NCBI RefSeq assembly: GCF_023703775.1
Contig: NZ_CP098514.1
Coordinates: 372,001 to 436,000, forward strand
Length of the DNA stretch: 64,000 bases
Direction: 5' to 3'
From: Haloplanus sp. GDY1
GTDB lineage: Archaea > Halobacteriota > Halobacteria > Halobacteriales > Haloferacaceae
In this document: positions 44,927 to 54,010 of the stretch, piece after piece
How the letters are laid out: each line of letters opens with the position of its first letter
Position numbering within the stretch: position 1 is the first letter of the stretch
Position numbers and translations under genes: made by a program
Notes under the pieces: generated by a model
What the model saw: only the letters and a program-made list of their open reading frames with translations
The model's database searches: none
Told to the model about the DNA's origin: nothing

Positions 44927-45562
44927 ATGGACCGCCCCGATCCGCGGCACACCTACGACCGCATCGCGGACCACTTCGCCGCGACGCGGGAGCATCCGTG
45001 GCCGGAGATCACGTCCTTCGTCGACGAGGCGCCGGCGGTCGACCTGGCGCTCGACGTCGGCTGCGGGAACGCCCGGCACGCCGAGGTGCTCGCCGAGGCC
45101 GCCGACCGCGTGGTCGGCCTCGACGCCAGCCGCGGCCTCCTGCGGACGGCGCGCCGACGGGCGGTCGAGCGCGGCTTCGACGCCGACCTGTGCCAGGGCG
45201 ACGCGGCACGTCTCCCGGTCCGTCCCGACCGGGTCGACCTCGCGGTGTACGTCGCGACGCTCCATCACCTCCGCCCGCGGGCGACGCGGGTCGCCAGCCT
45301 CGACGAACTCGCGCGGGTGCTCGCTCCGGGGGGTCGGGCGCTCGTCGGCGTCTGGAGTACGACCCACGACCGCTTCGACGCGACGACGGGGTTCGACACG
45401 GCCGTCGACTGGACGCTGCCGGACGGCGAAACCGTCCCGCGATACTACCACATCTACGACCCCGACGAGTTCGACGCCGACCTGGGGGAGAGCGACCTGA
45501 CCGTCCACGAGCGGTTCGAGTCGAGCGGCAACTGCTACGCGGTGGTCGGCCCCGGCGGGTGA
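44927..45562 (+). CDS. class I SAM methyltransferase, Trm9-like
   Basis: The 211-residue protein has SAM motif I LALDVGCGNARHAEVLAE, motif II VVGLDASRG, and a YVATLHHLRPRATRVASLDELARVLAPGGRALV stretch typical of the Trm9/ABH8 methyltransferase group that modifies wobble uridines. The N-terminus RHTYDRIADHFAATREHPWPEI is also typical. tRNA as substrate is inferred. Confidence 0.85.
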   Translation: MDRPDPRHTYDRIADHFAATREHPWPEITSFVDEAPAVDLALDVGCGNARHAEVLAEAADRVVGLDASRGLLRTARRRAVERGFDADLCQGDAARLPVRPDRVDLAVYVATLHHLRPRATRVASLDELARVLAPGGRALVGVWSTTHDRFDATTGFDTAVDWTLPDGETVPRYYHIYDPDEFDADLGESDLTVHERFESSGNCYAVVGPGG

Positions 45563-45628
45563 GCGGTCGGGACGGGAGCGCGCACAGACGTGGTGGACTT
45601 AACCCCCCGGCGGGGGTAGTGGGCCACG

Positions 45629-46657
45629 ATGACCGAAACCGACTACGACGTCGCGGTCGTCGGCGGCGGGCCGGCCGGCCTGACCGCCGCACTCTACACC
45701 ACCCGCCTCGGGCTGGACACCGTCGTCGTGGACCGCGGCGGCGGCCGCGCGGCGATGATGCAGGACACGCACAACGTCATCGGCGTCACCGAGGACGTCT
45801 CCGGCGTCGAGTTCCTCCGGACCGCCCGCGAGCAGGTGCAGGCCTACGGCGCGACCTACCACCGCGGGTTCGTCTCCGCCATCGGCGACGGCGACGACCG
45901 ACGGTTCGCCCTCGACGCCGACGACGCGACGTTCGGTGCCGACCGGGTCGTCCTCGCGACCGGCTTCTCCGACGCGAAACCCGACCCGCCGCTCCCCCCG
46001 ACCGGCCGCGGCCTCCACTACTGCCTCCACTGCGACGCCTACATGTTCGTCGACGAGTCGGTGTACGTGATGGGTCACGGCGACAGCGCCGCCTACGTCG
46101 CCATGATCATGCTCAACTTCACCGACGAGGTCGACCTGCTCACCCGCGGCGACGACCCCACATGGGGCGACGAGACCGACCGCATGCTCCGCGCCCACCC
46201 CGTCGACGTGATCCACGAGGACGTGACGGGCGTGAACCGCGGCCCCGACGGCTGGCTGGAGAGCTTCGAGTTCGAGGACGGCACCGTCCGCGAGTACCGC
46301 GGCGGCTTCCCGATGTACGGGTCCGAGTACAACAACGACCTCGCGGCCGACCTCGGCTGTGACCTGAACGACGACGGCACCGTCGTCGCCGACGACCACG
46401 GCCGGACGAGCGTCGACGGGGTCTACGCCGTCGGCGACCTGGTGCAGGGCCACAACCAGATTCCCGTGGCCATGGGTCAGGGCGCGAAGGCCGGCATCGC
46501 GATCCACATGGACCTCCGTCCGTTCCCCCGGAGCGTCGACGACATCGAGGCGGCGGGTCCGGTCGACGCCGACGAGGTGCCGGCGATGTCCGAGTCGCTG
46601 CGGGAGACCGCGCGGGCGTTCCGGGAGGCAGCCACCGAGGCGGCCGCGGACGACTGA
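45629..46657 (+). CDS. thioredoxin reductase-like FAD/NAD(P) oxidoreductase
   Basis: The 342-residue protein's FAD site is VVGGGPAGLTAALYTTRLG, and the second dinucleotide site near MGHGDSAAYVAMI is less perfect. A CxxC pair, YCLHCDAY (about 131-138), sits where thioredoxin reductase has its redox-active CATCD. The C-terminal FAD motif is DGVYAVGDLVQGHNQIPVAMGQGAKAG. It probably reduces a thioredoxin-like or ferredoxin partner. A C-terminal helical extension of about 40 residues is unusual. It lies just upstream of the tRNA-Gly island boundary. Confidence 0.88.
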   Translation: MTETDYDVAVVGGGPAGLTAALYTTRLGLDTVVVDRGGGRAAMMQDTHNVIGVTEDVSGVEFLRTAREQVQAYGATYHRGFVSAIGDGDDRRFALDADDATFGADRVVLATGFSDAKPDPPLPPTGRGLHYCLHCDAYMFVDESVYVMGHGDSAAYVAMIMLNFTDEVDLLTRGDDPTWGDETDRMLRAHPVDVIHEDVTGVNRGPDGWLESFEFEDGTVREYRGGFPMYGSEYNNDLAADLGCDLNDDGTVVADDHGRTSVDGVYAVGDLVQGHNQIPVAMGQGAKAGIAIHMDLRPFPRSVDDIEAAGPVDADEVPAMSESLRETARAFREAATEAAADD

Positions 46658-46706
46658 CGGCGGCAAACGTAACTGCCTTATTCCGCGACCCTGAAGCGAC
46701 GCCTGG

Positions 46707-46777
46707 GCGCCGGTGGTCTAGTGGTAGGACCTGAGCCTTCCAAGCTCATGGCCCGGGTTCAAATCCCGGCCGGCGCA
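46707..46777 (+). tRNA. tRNA-Gly(TCC)
   Basis: The 71-base tRNA has acceptor GCGCCGG pairing with CCGGCGC plus discriminator A. The anticodon stem TGAGC/GCTCA encloses loop CTTCCAA with anticodon TCC. The T arm is CCCGG-GTTCAAAT-CCGGG-like. Its 3' half is the left boundary repeat of the island that follows. Confidence 0.95.
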
Positions 46778-46779
46778 CT
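46737..46779 (+). repeat. left attachment-site copy within tRNA-Gly
   Basis: The 43 bases from the anticodon loop of tRNA-Gly to two bases past its end recur at 54350-54392 with two mismatches. This is the classical footprint of site-specific integration into a tRNA gene that leaves the tRNA intact. Confidence 0.8.
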
Positions 46780-47162
46780 ACGACCTTTTACTGCGCTCGC
46801 TTCGCTCGCTTGTAAAAGCTCGATCAAAAGCCTTCGAGTCTCTCGATGGTCGACTCTCGGCCCGCTCGCTCACTCCGTTCGCTCGCGGTACTCGGACTCA
46901 ACCTACCCAACGATTCATCGAGGCTTCCTGTGAGGCTTCGAAGAAACGAACGAGTCCAGCCGCGAGTTCCAGATCGCCGCGATGATGGTTGGCGTCGATC
47001 TTTTCCTCGCTTCCACGGGAGTTGCGTACAATCCCGCATTCAAGCGAACGAGGTTCGTGATGAACACCGGAAGCAAAGTCGTCCTCTATCGCCTTCGCTA
47101 CGTCTGTGGGAACGAGTCGTAGCCCGCGCGGCGAACGCGAACGGTGTGAGCAGAACGACCGT

Positions 47163-47183
47163 GGTTCGAATCCGGCCGGCGCA
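47163..47183 (+). repeat. internal remnant of the tRNA-Gly 3' end
   Basis: GGTTCGAATCCGGCCGGCGCA resembles the T arm and acceptor of tRNA-Gly(TCC), with one substitution and one missing C. It may be a third, degenerate attachment site, implying a nested or composite insertion. Confidence 0.5.
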
Positions 47184-47370
47184 TCCGCAGACCGGCGTCT
47201 TCTGGTTGGTTTCCGGCTTCTACAGCAAGAACGGAAGCAAAGCAGAGTACGGCCTCGAAAACGACGAAGACGAAACGAAGGAACTCGGGTGTCCGTTCTG
47301 CAGCGTATCGAATCCGTCCGGACACAGTGGATGCGTTGAATTGACCTCTCGACCGATTCCATCCCTTACC

Positions 47371-47380
47371 TATTTAAATT
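47371..47380 (+). promoter_or_regulatory. TATA box of the MNT-HEPN-like operon
   Basis: TATTTAAATT, 29 bases before the ATG at 47409, is a near-consensus archaeal TATA box. It supports the ATG rather than the GTG at 47394. Confidence 0.6.
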
Positions 47381-47408
47381 CAAGTCACTCACAGTGACTC
47401 GTGTCTCT

Positions 47409-48077
47409 ATGAGTGACGAAAAAGAGTGGGGTGTCGTTCTCACGATGCCGTTGCCGGAGGAACAGGTGTTCCGGTACCGGGCAACCGGTGACGTCCTCGA
47501 ACTACTTTACCGAAACCCGCATCGTGAGTTCGCAGTGACGGAGCTCCGAGAGGTCACGGGTCACGGCGGTAAGTCGGTCGACAACGCGATAAAAACGCTG
47601 GATGGCCTCGGTCTCATCGAGAGAAAAACCGACGGGAGAAAAACCCTGATTCGGATCGACCACTCGCGTATCGAGAAACCGGACGATGAGTACCTCGAGA
47701 TACCACAACGAGCGTTCAGAGAGCCGGTACGGGAATTCGTACGGGAAGCCAGAGATCGGCAGGGAGAGAACTTGGTCGGCATCGTCCTGTTCGGAAGCGT
47801 CGCCCGCGGGAACGCAGACAGGGCTAGCGACATCGACATTCAAGTCATAGTAGCGGACGATCTCACGGCGGCCCGGCGTGACCTCCAAGACGTTCGGCAG
47901 GATATCGAGAAACGGAAATTCGACGGCGAACGATACGAACTACAGGTCCTCGTCGAGTCCACAAGAAGCGCCACGAGCTACGGCGAAAAGCTTCGAGAGA
48001 TCTTCTCGGAAGGGATCGTACTGCACTCGACGGACGAACTCGACGGCGTACGGGAGGCGGTCTTCGGTGGAAGATAG
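47409..48077 (+). CDS. HTH-nucleotidyltransferase (MNT) protein, probable antitoxin
   Basis: In the 222 residues, a winged helix spans about 22-85 (TGDVLELLYRNPHREFAVTELREVTGHGGKSVDNAIKTLDGLGLIERK). A minimal nucleotidyltransferase domain with GSVARGNADRASDIDIQVIV at about 126-145 carries the GS...SDID catalytic motif. MNT partners of HEPN toxins neutralise them by AMPylation. The fused HTH may give autoregulation. It overlaps the next gene by eleven bases. Confidence 0.85.
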   Translation: MSDEKEWGVVLTMPLPEEQVFRYRATGDVLELLYRNPHREFAVTELREVTGHGGKSVDNAIKTLDGLGLIERKTDGRKTLIRIDHSRIEKPDDEYLEIPQRAFREPVREFVREARDRQGENLVGIVLFGSVARGNADRASDIDIQVIVADDLTAARRDLQDVRQDIEKRKFDGERYELQVLVESTRSATSYGEKLREIFSEGIVLHSTDELDGVREAVFGGR

Positions 48078-48561
48078 CGATATAGCGGACATTCTCGACG
48101 ACGTGCAGACCCTCTTCGAAAGACCTGGCGATAGTTTCGAGGAGGCGCTCGACGTAGACGATGCCACGCTCCTACAGCTACGGAAAGCCTGTAGATTGAT
48201 CGACGCAGCACAGTTCCTCCGAGAAGAAGACGGATACTACACCGTGATCGTCGAGGCTTCCTTCGCTGCGATAGAGCGAACGATCCAGTTCTACCTGCTC
48301 GACAACGACCTTCTCCACGAGGACGAGTATATCGACCACGAGAACGTCTACAGCCGAGGCGTGAATGCAGGTCTCTACGACGAGGAACTCGCCGGGAAGC
48401 TCACGAACCTCTGGCGGAACAACCGTTCAGACACGTATTACCGAGAAGGCATAGCTACCGAGGCCCGAGCCGAGAAGATGCTCGAACTGGCCGAAGGGAT
48501 TCACCACTACGTCCTCCAACTCGCAGGAGAGGGCCACGAATGCGTCTGTACACTATCATAA
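48067..48561 (+). CDS. HEPN-like protein, probable toxin partner of the MNT protein
   Basis: The 164-residue all-helical acidic protein begins at a GTG inside the MNT gene (VEDSDIADILDDVQTLFERPG). Helices about 30-60 and 65-90 carry YTVIVEASFAAIERTIQFYLLDND. The segment WRNNRSDTYYREG near 120-132 sits where HEPN RNases have R-x4-6-H, but Tyr replaces the His. It may be a HEPN variant. The fused gene order strongly suggests a toxin-antitoxin or similar pair. Confidence 0.65.
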   Translation: MEDSDIADILDDVQTLFERPGDSFEEALDVDDATLLQLRKACRLIDAAQFLREEDGYYTVIVEASFAAIERTIQFYLLDNDLLHEDEYIDHENVYSRGVNAGLYDEELAGKLTNLWRNNRSDTYYREGIATEARAEKMLELAEGIHHYVLQLAGEGHECVCTLS

Positions 48562-48580
48562 CAACTCAGTGAACGCAGAA

Positions 48581-51076
48581 CTACACCTCCTCACGATCGA
48601 ATTGAGCTTTAGGACGGAGACGCACCAATAGATCGAGATCATATTGACGTATTCGTTCCCAGAGCAACACTGCAGGCGGGAGTGCGATCACCGCCGCCAA
48701 GAACGAATAGGTGACGCTCAAGCCAATCAGGACACCGAAGTTGCCGAGAATCGGGGTAATGGCTAGTGCGAGCGCGCCCGTCCCCAGAGCGGTTGTCAGC
48801 ATACTTCCGAATAGTGCGCCGCCGGTTCCAGTCAGCGTTACCATCATCGCTTCGTGTGCGCCTGTCGTCGCATCGTATTCGTCAATAAATCGGTGGGTCG
48901 TATGGACCGAGTAGGCGATTCCAACCCCCACTGAGATAGAGAGGATCGTTGCTGTCAGTGCGTTCAGCGTGATGCCCATATATCGCATCGTCCCGACCAA
49001 GAATGCGATTGCAATCAGGATCGGGAAGACATTAACCACTCCGAGCAGTGGTTTCCGTTCCAAGACACCGTAGATGATCACGAGGAACCCAGCAGTCAAT
49101 CCGACCGCTATGACGAGTCCCTGAATTGCCGACTGGAAGATACGATCCATCACCGCCGCAAGGACGACGACGCTCCCCGTGGCCGTCGCTTCGAACTGGA
49201 GCCTGTCTGCTAATGTAGACCCATCAGTTGTCACCTCTGTCTGTAAGGCATCGGGGTCAGTCTGATATTCGACCTGTGCGGACCGGTAATCCTCGGTCAG
49301 GTATTGCTTGGCCCGTTCACTCGCCGAGGAGGTGAACAGTTCGTCGTAAATTCGTTCGAGATTCCGGTCGGGAATCCCGTTGTCGTTCTGGTCGTTCCGG
49401 GCGACCAAGGCGGCGAACTCTTCGTTTCGATTCGCGTGGGATCTGATGACGGTCACGATGCTCTGTGTCTCTGCCTGCCCGCCGGGTCCAACTGCAAGTG
49501 ACTCCGGAGGATTGTCGTTCGGAGCGGCGAGGGCTTCGAGGGCGTGATCCTGTTTGAAGTTCCCTTCGACATATATCGTCACAGTGTCACTCTGGCCGCT
49601 CCCAAAGTCGTCGTTGAGCAAGTTGATCGTCGACGTGATGGTATACTCACCTGGACTAACGGCCTCAGGTAACTCCGTGAGGTAGGCTGGAATCTCCTCG
49701 GGCGGAAGGAAGTCCTCGTTTTCGAACGAGGTGCCGACGCCGGACCCATACGCACCCATGATACCACCTGACAGGAGTAGTCCGACGACGATGACCGTCG
49801 GAGCGTACTGGCTCACCTGTGCGGGAAACGCTAGCACTCGTCCGAGGACGGAGTCCTCAGACGCAATCGGGGTGGAGTTGAACTCCGGAACCCCGAGACG
49901 CGTACGGACGTCATCGCTCACCAACTTGGCCGCGGGGAGGAACACTCCGAAGATGAAGAATGTGAAGAGAATACCAACTGCTGAAGCGATGCCCAAGTTC
50001 CGAATCGGTGTCAGGGTAGAGATAACGTTCGCACCGAATCCGAACACTGCAGTCACGGTGACGATAATGAACGCGACGATGAGCTGGTTGTTCGCTTCTC
50101 GCATCGCTTCAACCGCTTCGAACCCGCGTTCTGTCTCTTCTCGATAGCGATTGATGATGTGAATACCGAAGTCGACGCCAACAGCAAGCAGTAACACCGG
50201 GACCGAGATCATCTGTTGGCTGAACGGGATCCCTGCGTATCCGAGGAATCCGAACGTCCAGATGATCGTCATCACGAGCGCGACCAGTCCCAGCAGTACG
50301 TCGATGGGATCACGGTATGCGACCACCAAGAAGAACAGTAACAGTAGTATCACTACTGGCATCACGATCAGAAGCGAATCGGACATCGATTGCCGTATCT
50401 CCGCTTCGGTAGTCCCCGACCCGAACGCACGAACGTCGCCCGGCATATCGTTAGCAACCGCTTGGAGACCCGTCTGGACGGCAGTCAGATCGTCGAAACT
50501 CTCGGGGAAGTCATGCGAGATCGTCGTGATCGATGCAGACGCCGAGACGCTGGTCGGATTGAAATCGTTTGAGACCAATCCGGTAAGTCGGGACTCCCCT
50601 TCGAGCTCTCGAACAGCCTGTCTGATTTCGGACGGGGACGCACCTTCGAGCGTTCGCCGGTACGCTTCCGGCGTTGTCGCTGACGGATTTAGATGCTGTG
50701 CAATGATCGGAGCCGGGCCACGAGCCGATTCCATCCGAAGGTCATCACGTTCCGCAACGCGCTCGAGAAGGCGTGCGTCACGGACGAGTGCTCCTTTGGT
50801 CAGGACGTTGCTGTCCGTCCGAATGAGTTGTGTCGTGTCCTGCGTGTCAGCCTGAAACGCCCCCTCGAACTTCTCGGTGACTTCGTCTTCGGCCTCCTGT
50901 TCCGGTAGTCCTTCGGTGAACGAGTCGAGGCCGCCGGCGCTCACTTGTACAGACCCTAAGCCGCCGATGAAGACCCCCGTAACAAGCAGAAATACGACGA
51001 TAACCGCTCGTGGTCGGTCCACGATTGTCGTGTTGAGGCGTTCTGTCGCCGTTTCAACCTCGTCCGCCAGTGACAT
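48581..51076 (-). CDS. RND-superfamily (MmpL/HpnN-like) exporter
   Basis: The 831-residue protein has two repeats, each with one leading membrane helix, a large external domain and five or so helices. GVDFGIHIINRYREE and GVGIAYSVHTTHRFIDEYD are the paired helix-4 motifs of RND/SSD proteins. Such archaeal RND pumps move lipids or hydrophobic compounds. Its ATG overlaps the upstream COG1361-like gene stop by one base (TGATG), forming a two-gene operon under the 52733 operator. Confidence 0.92.
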   Translation of the reverse strand: MSLADEVETATERLNTTIVDRPRAVIVVFLLVTGVFIGGLGSVQVSAGGLDSFTEGLPEQEAEDEVTEKFEGAFQADTQDTTQLIRTDSNVLTKGALVRDARLLERVAERDDLRMESARGPAPIIAQHLNPSATTPEAYRRTLEGASPSEIRQAVRELEGESRLTGLVSNDFNPTSVSASASITTISHDFPESFDDLTAVQTGLQAVANDMPGDVRAFGSGTTEAEIRQSMSDSLLIVMPVVILLLLFFLVVAYRDPIDVLLGLVALVMTIIWTFGFLGYAGIPFSQQMISVPVLLLAVGVDFGIHIINRYREETERGFEAVEAMREANNQLIVAFIIVTVTAVFGFGANVISTLTPIRNLGIASAVGILFTFFIFGVFLPAAKLVSDDVRTRLGVPEFNSTPIASEDSVLGRVLAFPAQVSQYAPTVIVVGLLLSGGIMGAYGSGVGTSFENEDFLPPEEIPAYLTELPEAVSPGEYTITSTINLLNDDFGSGQSDTVTIYVEGNFKQDHALEALAAPNDNPPESLAVGPGGQAETQSIVTVIRSHANRNEEFAALVARNDQNDNGIPDRNLERIYDELFTSSASERAKQYLTEDYRSAQVEYQTDPDALQTEVTTDGSTLADRLQFEATATGSVVVLAAVMDRIFQSAIQGLVIAVGLTAGFLVIIYGVLERKPLLGVVNVFPILIAIAFLVGTMRYMGITLNALTATILSISVGVGIAYSVHTTHRFIDEYDATTGAHEAMMVTLTGTGGALFGSMLTTALGTGALALAITPILGNFGVLIGLSVTYSFLAAVIALPPAVLLWERIRQYDLDLLVRLRPKAQFDREEV

Positions 51077-52725
51077 CAGTTGCGCCTCCAGTAGACGACA
51101 CCACCGAAGACGATCACCAACGAACCCAACCCCAGGAAGAGTGGGATGGGCAGCCCCCCGCCGCTCTGAGGGGCCGCATCGAGCGGCTTCCTGAACGTAT
51201 CCGATAGGTGAGTATTGCCATCAGTATCCGTGTACCGGAAGTCGAACGAGATCGGATACGTGCTCCCCGCTGTCGCGGAGGACGCCGCCGTCACTTGGAA
51301 AGCCAGCGTCGCAGACTCACCGGGTTCCAGTGACTCGATATAGCTCGTGTCCGAGGCACCGGCGCTGAGTGGGTCGTCGGCAAACAGCCGCGCCTCGATG
51401 TCGGTGACCGTTTCATCGAGGTTGTTTGTTACCTCGACCGAGACGGTCCGTGAGTTCCCCACGGTAATCGTCCGGTCCGAAACTGCGAGTTCGAATTCGT
51501 CCCGGGCCGGTTCGATAGTGCCCGAGAGGTCGAGTTTGTCGTAGGTCCGTCGATCCCCGTCCCCGTCCCGATACTGAACATCTACGTTGAGTAGTTTCGC
51601 TCCGACTTGGGCTTCACTGGTAATCTCCAGCGGGAGCCGGAAGGATTTGGACTCACCGGGATCGAGAGGTCCAACGGCAGTGGAATCCTCGCTTGGGATG
51701 ACTGACTCCGGATTGTCGACGGGACGAATCGCCACACTCCGTACTGTGTTGGGGCCCGTATTCTCGATAGTGCCAGTGATTGCTCCGTCTTCGCCCACTC
51801 GGAGCGACGAGGAAACGTCCGAGAAGGCGAACGACTGCTCGGGAATCGACTGGACAGTCGTCGTGATCGGGTCGGATGTACGACCAATCCCATCAGTGTC
51901 GTCGTAATTCACCGTCAAATCCAGTGAGTATGCGCGGACGGCGGAGCCGGAACCAAGCGCGGCATTGTACGTGATAGTCCGGTTCTCGCCTGGTTCCCAG
52001 TCACCGACGGATGCCGTCGAGGACGTGTCGCCGGATTCGAAAGTCAAGGAACTACTCTTGGACTCTGCATTCACGCTCGCACCTCTCGCAACGTCCGAGC
52101 CAGTATTTCGGAGCGTGAACGAAATATCGCTGTCGTCTCCGACCTGGGTCGCCGCGTTCGTTTCGACGATTTCGAACCGAGCGTCTTCCTTGATTTGGAT
52201 CGTTATCGAGTCCGTCTTCGTTCGCGTAGAATCACTTCCCTCGGTGGGTCCGCTGGGGCCATAGCGAACGTGACGGGTGTGCGAATACTCATACTCGACG
52301 GGGAGTCGGTACGTTCCCGGTTCGGCATCTTCTGGAACGGTGATCGAGAGTGTTTTTTCCGTACTCCCTGGTGGGAAGTTTCCAACGGATACCTGTCCGG
52401 TTTGGACGTCGATTGGTGCATTCTCGTCATCGACTTCGAAAGTTAACCCTCTCGCAGTCATCACCTCGTCTTCGTACTGCGATGGACCGTGCTTGATGAT
52501 CAAGCCACGATTGACGACCGAAATCGTGAGTTCGTCAGTAGTGCCAGCCGAAAGCGTCCCGGACGAAGCTGCAAACGTGATCTCCGGGTGCCCAACGACA
52601 TCTCCGGACTGTGATGCCTGAGCAGTTGCAATAGCTGGGATCGCACCGACAACGAAGCCCATGACGAGAACAGTGGTGAGAGCGACGGCCAACGACCGTG
52701 AGTTACGAGATGTATTCCGTGTCAT
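51076..52725 (-). CDS. secreted COG1361/CARDB-like repeat protein with C-terminal anchor
   Basis: The 549-residue protein starts MTRNTSRNSRSLAVALTTVLVMGFVVGAIPAIATAQA, a Sec-type signal. Several Ig-like NEW3/CARDB repeats follow (SAGTTDELTISVVNRG, VGDDSDISFTLRNTGSDVARG, RVGEDGAITGTIENTGPNTVRS, TVGNSRTVSVEVTNNLDET). It ends with one membrane helix, PLFLGLGSLVIVFGGVVYWRR. It may act as an external partner or adaptor of the RND exporter encoded downstream. Confidence 0.85.
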   Translation of the reverse strand: MTRNTSRNSRSLAVALTTVLVMGFVVGAIPAIATAQASQSGDVVGHPEITFAASSGTLSAGTTDELTISVVNRGLIIKHGPSQYEDEVMTARGLTFEVDDENAPIDVQTGQVSVGNFPPGSTEKTLSITVPEDAEPGTYRLPVEYEYSHTRHVRYGPSGPTEGSDSTRTKTDSITIQIKEDARFEIVETNAATQVGDDSDISFTLRNTGSDVARGASVNAESKSSSLTFESGDTSSTASVGDWEPGENRTITYNAALGSGSAVRAYSLDLTVNYDDTDGIGRTSDPITTTVQSIPEQSFAFSDVSSSLRVGEDGAITGTIENTGPNTVRSVAIRPVDNPESVIPSEDSTAVGPLDPGESKSFRLPLEITSEAQVGAKLLNVDVQYRDGDGDRRTYDKLDLSGTIEPARDEFELAVSDRTITVGNSRTVSVEVTNNLDETVTDIEARLFADDPLSAGASDTSYIESLEPGESATLAFQVTAASSATAGSTYPISFDFRYTDTDGNTHLSDTFRKPLDAAPQSGGGLPIPLFLGLGSLVIVFGGVVYWRRN

Positions 52726-52732
52726 CTTGAAT

Positions 52733-52752
52733 TTGACTGAGTATTCAATCAA
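52733..52752. promoter_or_regulatory. palindromic operator of the exporter operon
   Basis: TTGACTGAGT-ATTCAATCAA is a near-perfect 20-bp palindrome eight bases before the ATG at 52725, fitting a repressor site over the start region. A matching site is at 54011-54030. The TetR-like gene lies between them and is its likely reader. Confidence 0.65.
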
Positions 52753-52954
52753 AAACTGAGTGGACGGATTAGTGTATCGGTTTCGATCAGCAGAATGCGT
52801 GGCCATGCAGGGGAGAGCTAGTCGGGTCAGACACGGCTTTCGGCTCCCGGAGGTGGATATCTCCGCCACGGAGACGGCCAGATGGGCTCAACCGCGACAC
52901 CCAAGTGATTCAGATAGGGCAATCGCTAATTAGGAGCAAGAGAAATCAGGCAGT

Positions 52955-53602
52955 ATGGAAAATCGGGGCCCGCTCTTTGTCGATGAGCCTGACGATACCA
53001 AGATAGCGATCTTGAAAGCTACGTTTGATGCCCTTGCCGAACACGGATATGCTGACCTCACGATTGACCGAATCAGCCAGCATTTTTCCAAGTCTGAAGG
53101 ACTAGTCTTCTACCACTATGATGGAAAGGACGACGTTCTTTTGGATCTTCTTGACTACCTACTTGAACGGTTCGTACAGGTTGGAATGCCAGTTTCTAAC
53201 GATGGAGATCCAGAAACCCGACTCCGAAACCTCCTCGATCAGGTCATCCCCGAAACTACCGAACAACAAAGCCGAGATTATGAAAGGGTACTGACTGAAT
53301 TGCGGATGCGGGCAGCACAAGACGAAGAATTTCGAGAGTGTTTCAATCAGTCTCAAGACGTTTTCCGTGAAACGATACAGGAAATAATACGAGATGGCAT
53401 CGAATCCGGTGATTTTAGAGAGACGGATCCGGAACTGGTCGCAGACTTTCTGATAACACTCATTAGTGGCGGAATATTTGATCGGGTGACGGCAGGCATC
53501 TCTCGACCGATTCAATCAGAGCTGGATAACTATATCCAGTACCGACTCTTGCGCGACGAGGAGCACGGGCATAATGGAGACGAGTCAGACGACACCTCTT
53601 GA
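52955..53602 (+). CDS. TetR/AcrR-family transcriptional regulator
   Basis: The 215-residue protein's N-terminal HTH spans about 14-60 (DTKIAILKATFDALAEHGYADLTIDRISQHFSKSEGLVFYHYDGKDDVLLDLLDYLLERF), the TetR DNA-binding pattern. A helical ligand domain follows (about 70-200), ending in a short acidic tail. It is divergent from the exporter operon and probably represses it in the absence of the exported compound. It may be autoregulated. Confidence 0.9.
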   Translation: MENRGPLFVDEPDDTKIAILKATFDALAEHGYADLTIDRISQHFSKSEGLVFYHYDGKDDVLLDLLDYLLERFVQVGMPVSNDGDPETRLRNLLDQVIPETTEQQSRDYERVLTELRMRAAQDEEFRECFNQSQDVFRETIQEIIRDGIESGDFRETDPELVADFLITLISGGIFDRVTAGISRPIQSELDNYIQYRLLRDEEHGHNGDESDDTS

Positions 53603-53736
53603 AGTACTTCGTAGTCTCCGTAGCTACCCCATCGCTCAACTTACCGGCGATCAAGAGACGGACCAGTATCGGTCACATTACGACGACCGGTTCCACCTTC
53701 TCTCACGAAGCCTCTGTGTTCTCGGAACGGAACTGA

Positions 53737-54003
53737 CTATTCCCCGGCGGAGTCCGCGTGATCCTCGACGAGGACATCCACACCCTCCGGTGACACCTCA
53801 AGACGAATCCCTTCGACGGTAACCTGGACGGCGATATCCCCATCTACTGACGCCAACAGTTGTTCGAGCGCCTCTGCATCAACGTACTCATAGAGCTGAT
53901 AGGTGTCGTCTTCGATTCCACACGCATCCAAAGTCTCGGTAATCTCGACGAGGATGGCATCTGGCTCATTCGAACAACCGGTTGAGGGGGAATTCCGTGT
54001 CAT
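53737..54003 (-). CDS. HalOD1 output-domain protein
   Basis: The 88-residue protein matches HalOD1 (about 15-80): ILVEITETLDACGIEDDTYQLYEYVDAEALEQLLASVDGDIAVQVTVEGIRLEVSPEGVDVLV. HalOD1 is a haloarchaeal output module without known catalysis. The start MTRN and its upstream 70 bases copy those of the exporter operon, including the operator, so it appears to be in the same regulon. Confidence 0.85.
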   Translation of the reverse strand: MTRNSPSTGCSNEPDAILVEITETLDACGIEDDTYQLYEYVDAEALEQLLASVDGDIAVQVTVEGIRLEVSPEGVDVLVEDHADSAGE

Positions 54004-54010
54004 CTCGTAT

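Larger units (their letters stand above)
46778..47408. other. non-coding left arm of the island
   Basis: The 631 bases hold no convincing gene. A hairpin with arms CTTTTAC/GTAAAAG (46785-46818) follows the tRNA and may terminate it. Short ORFs here translate tRNA-derived sequence. A partial tRNA 3' end lies at 47163-47183 and a strong TATA box at 47371-47380. Confidence 0.5.

Noticed and set aside
42731-45508. 925-codon minus-strand ORF opposite the TadC-like gene
   Set aside because: It spans three sense genes, is Arg/Asp/Gly-rich, and has no domain or promoter.
47090-47183. A complete second tRNA in the island arm
   Set aside because: Only the T-loop and acceptor 3' side match. No acceptor 5' strand, D arm or anticodon stem can be folded.
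46846-47397. 183-codon plus-strand ORF in the island's left arm
   Set aside because: Its sequence includes translated tRNA-like DNA and lacks a start context; it looks non-coding.
53574-53822. 82-codon ORF overlapping the tetR 3' end
   Set aside because: It overlaps two better genes, has no promoter, and shows no recognisable domain.
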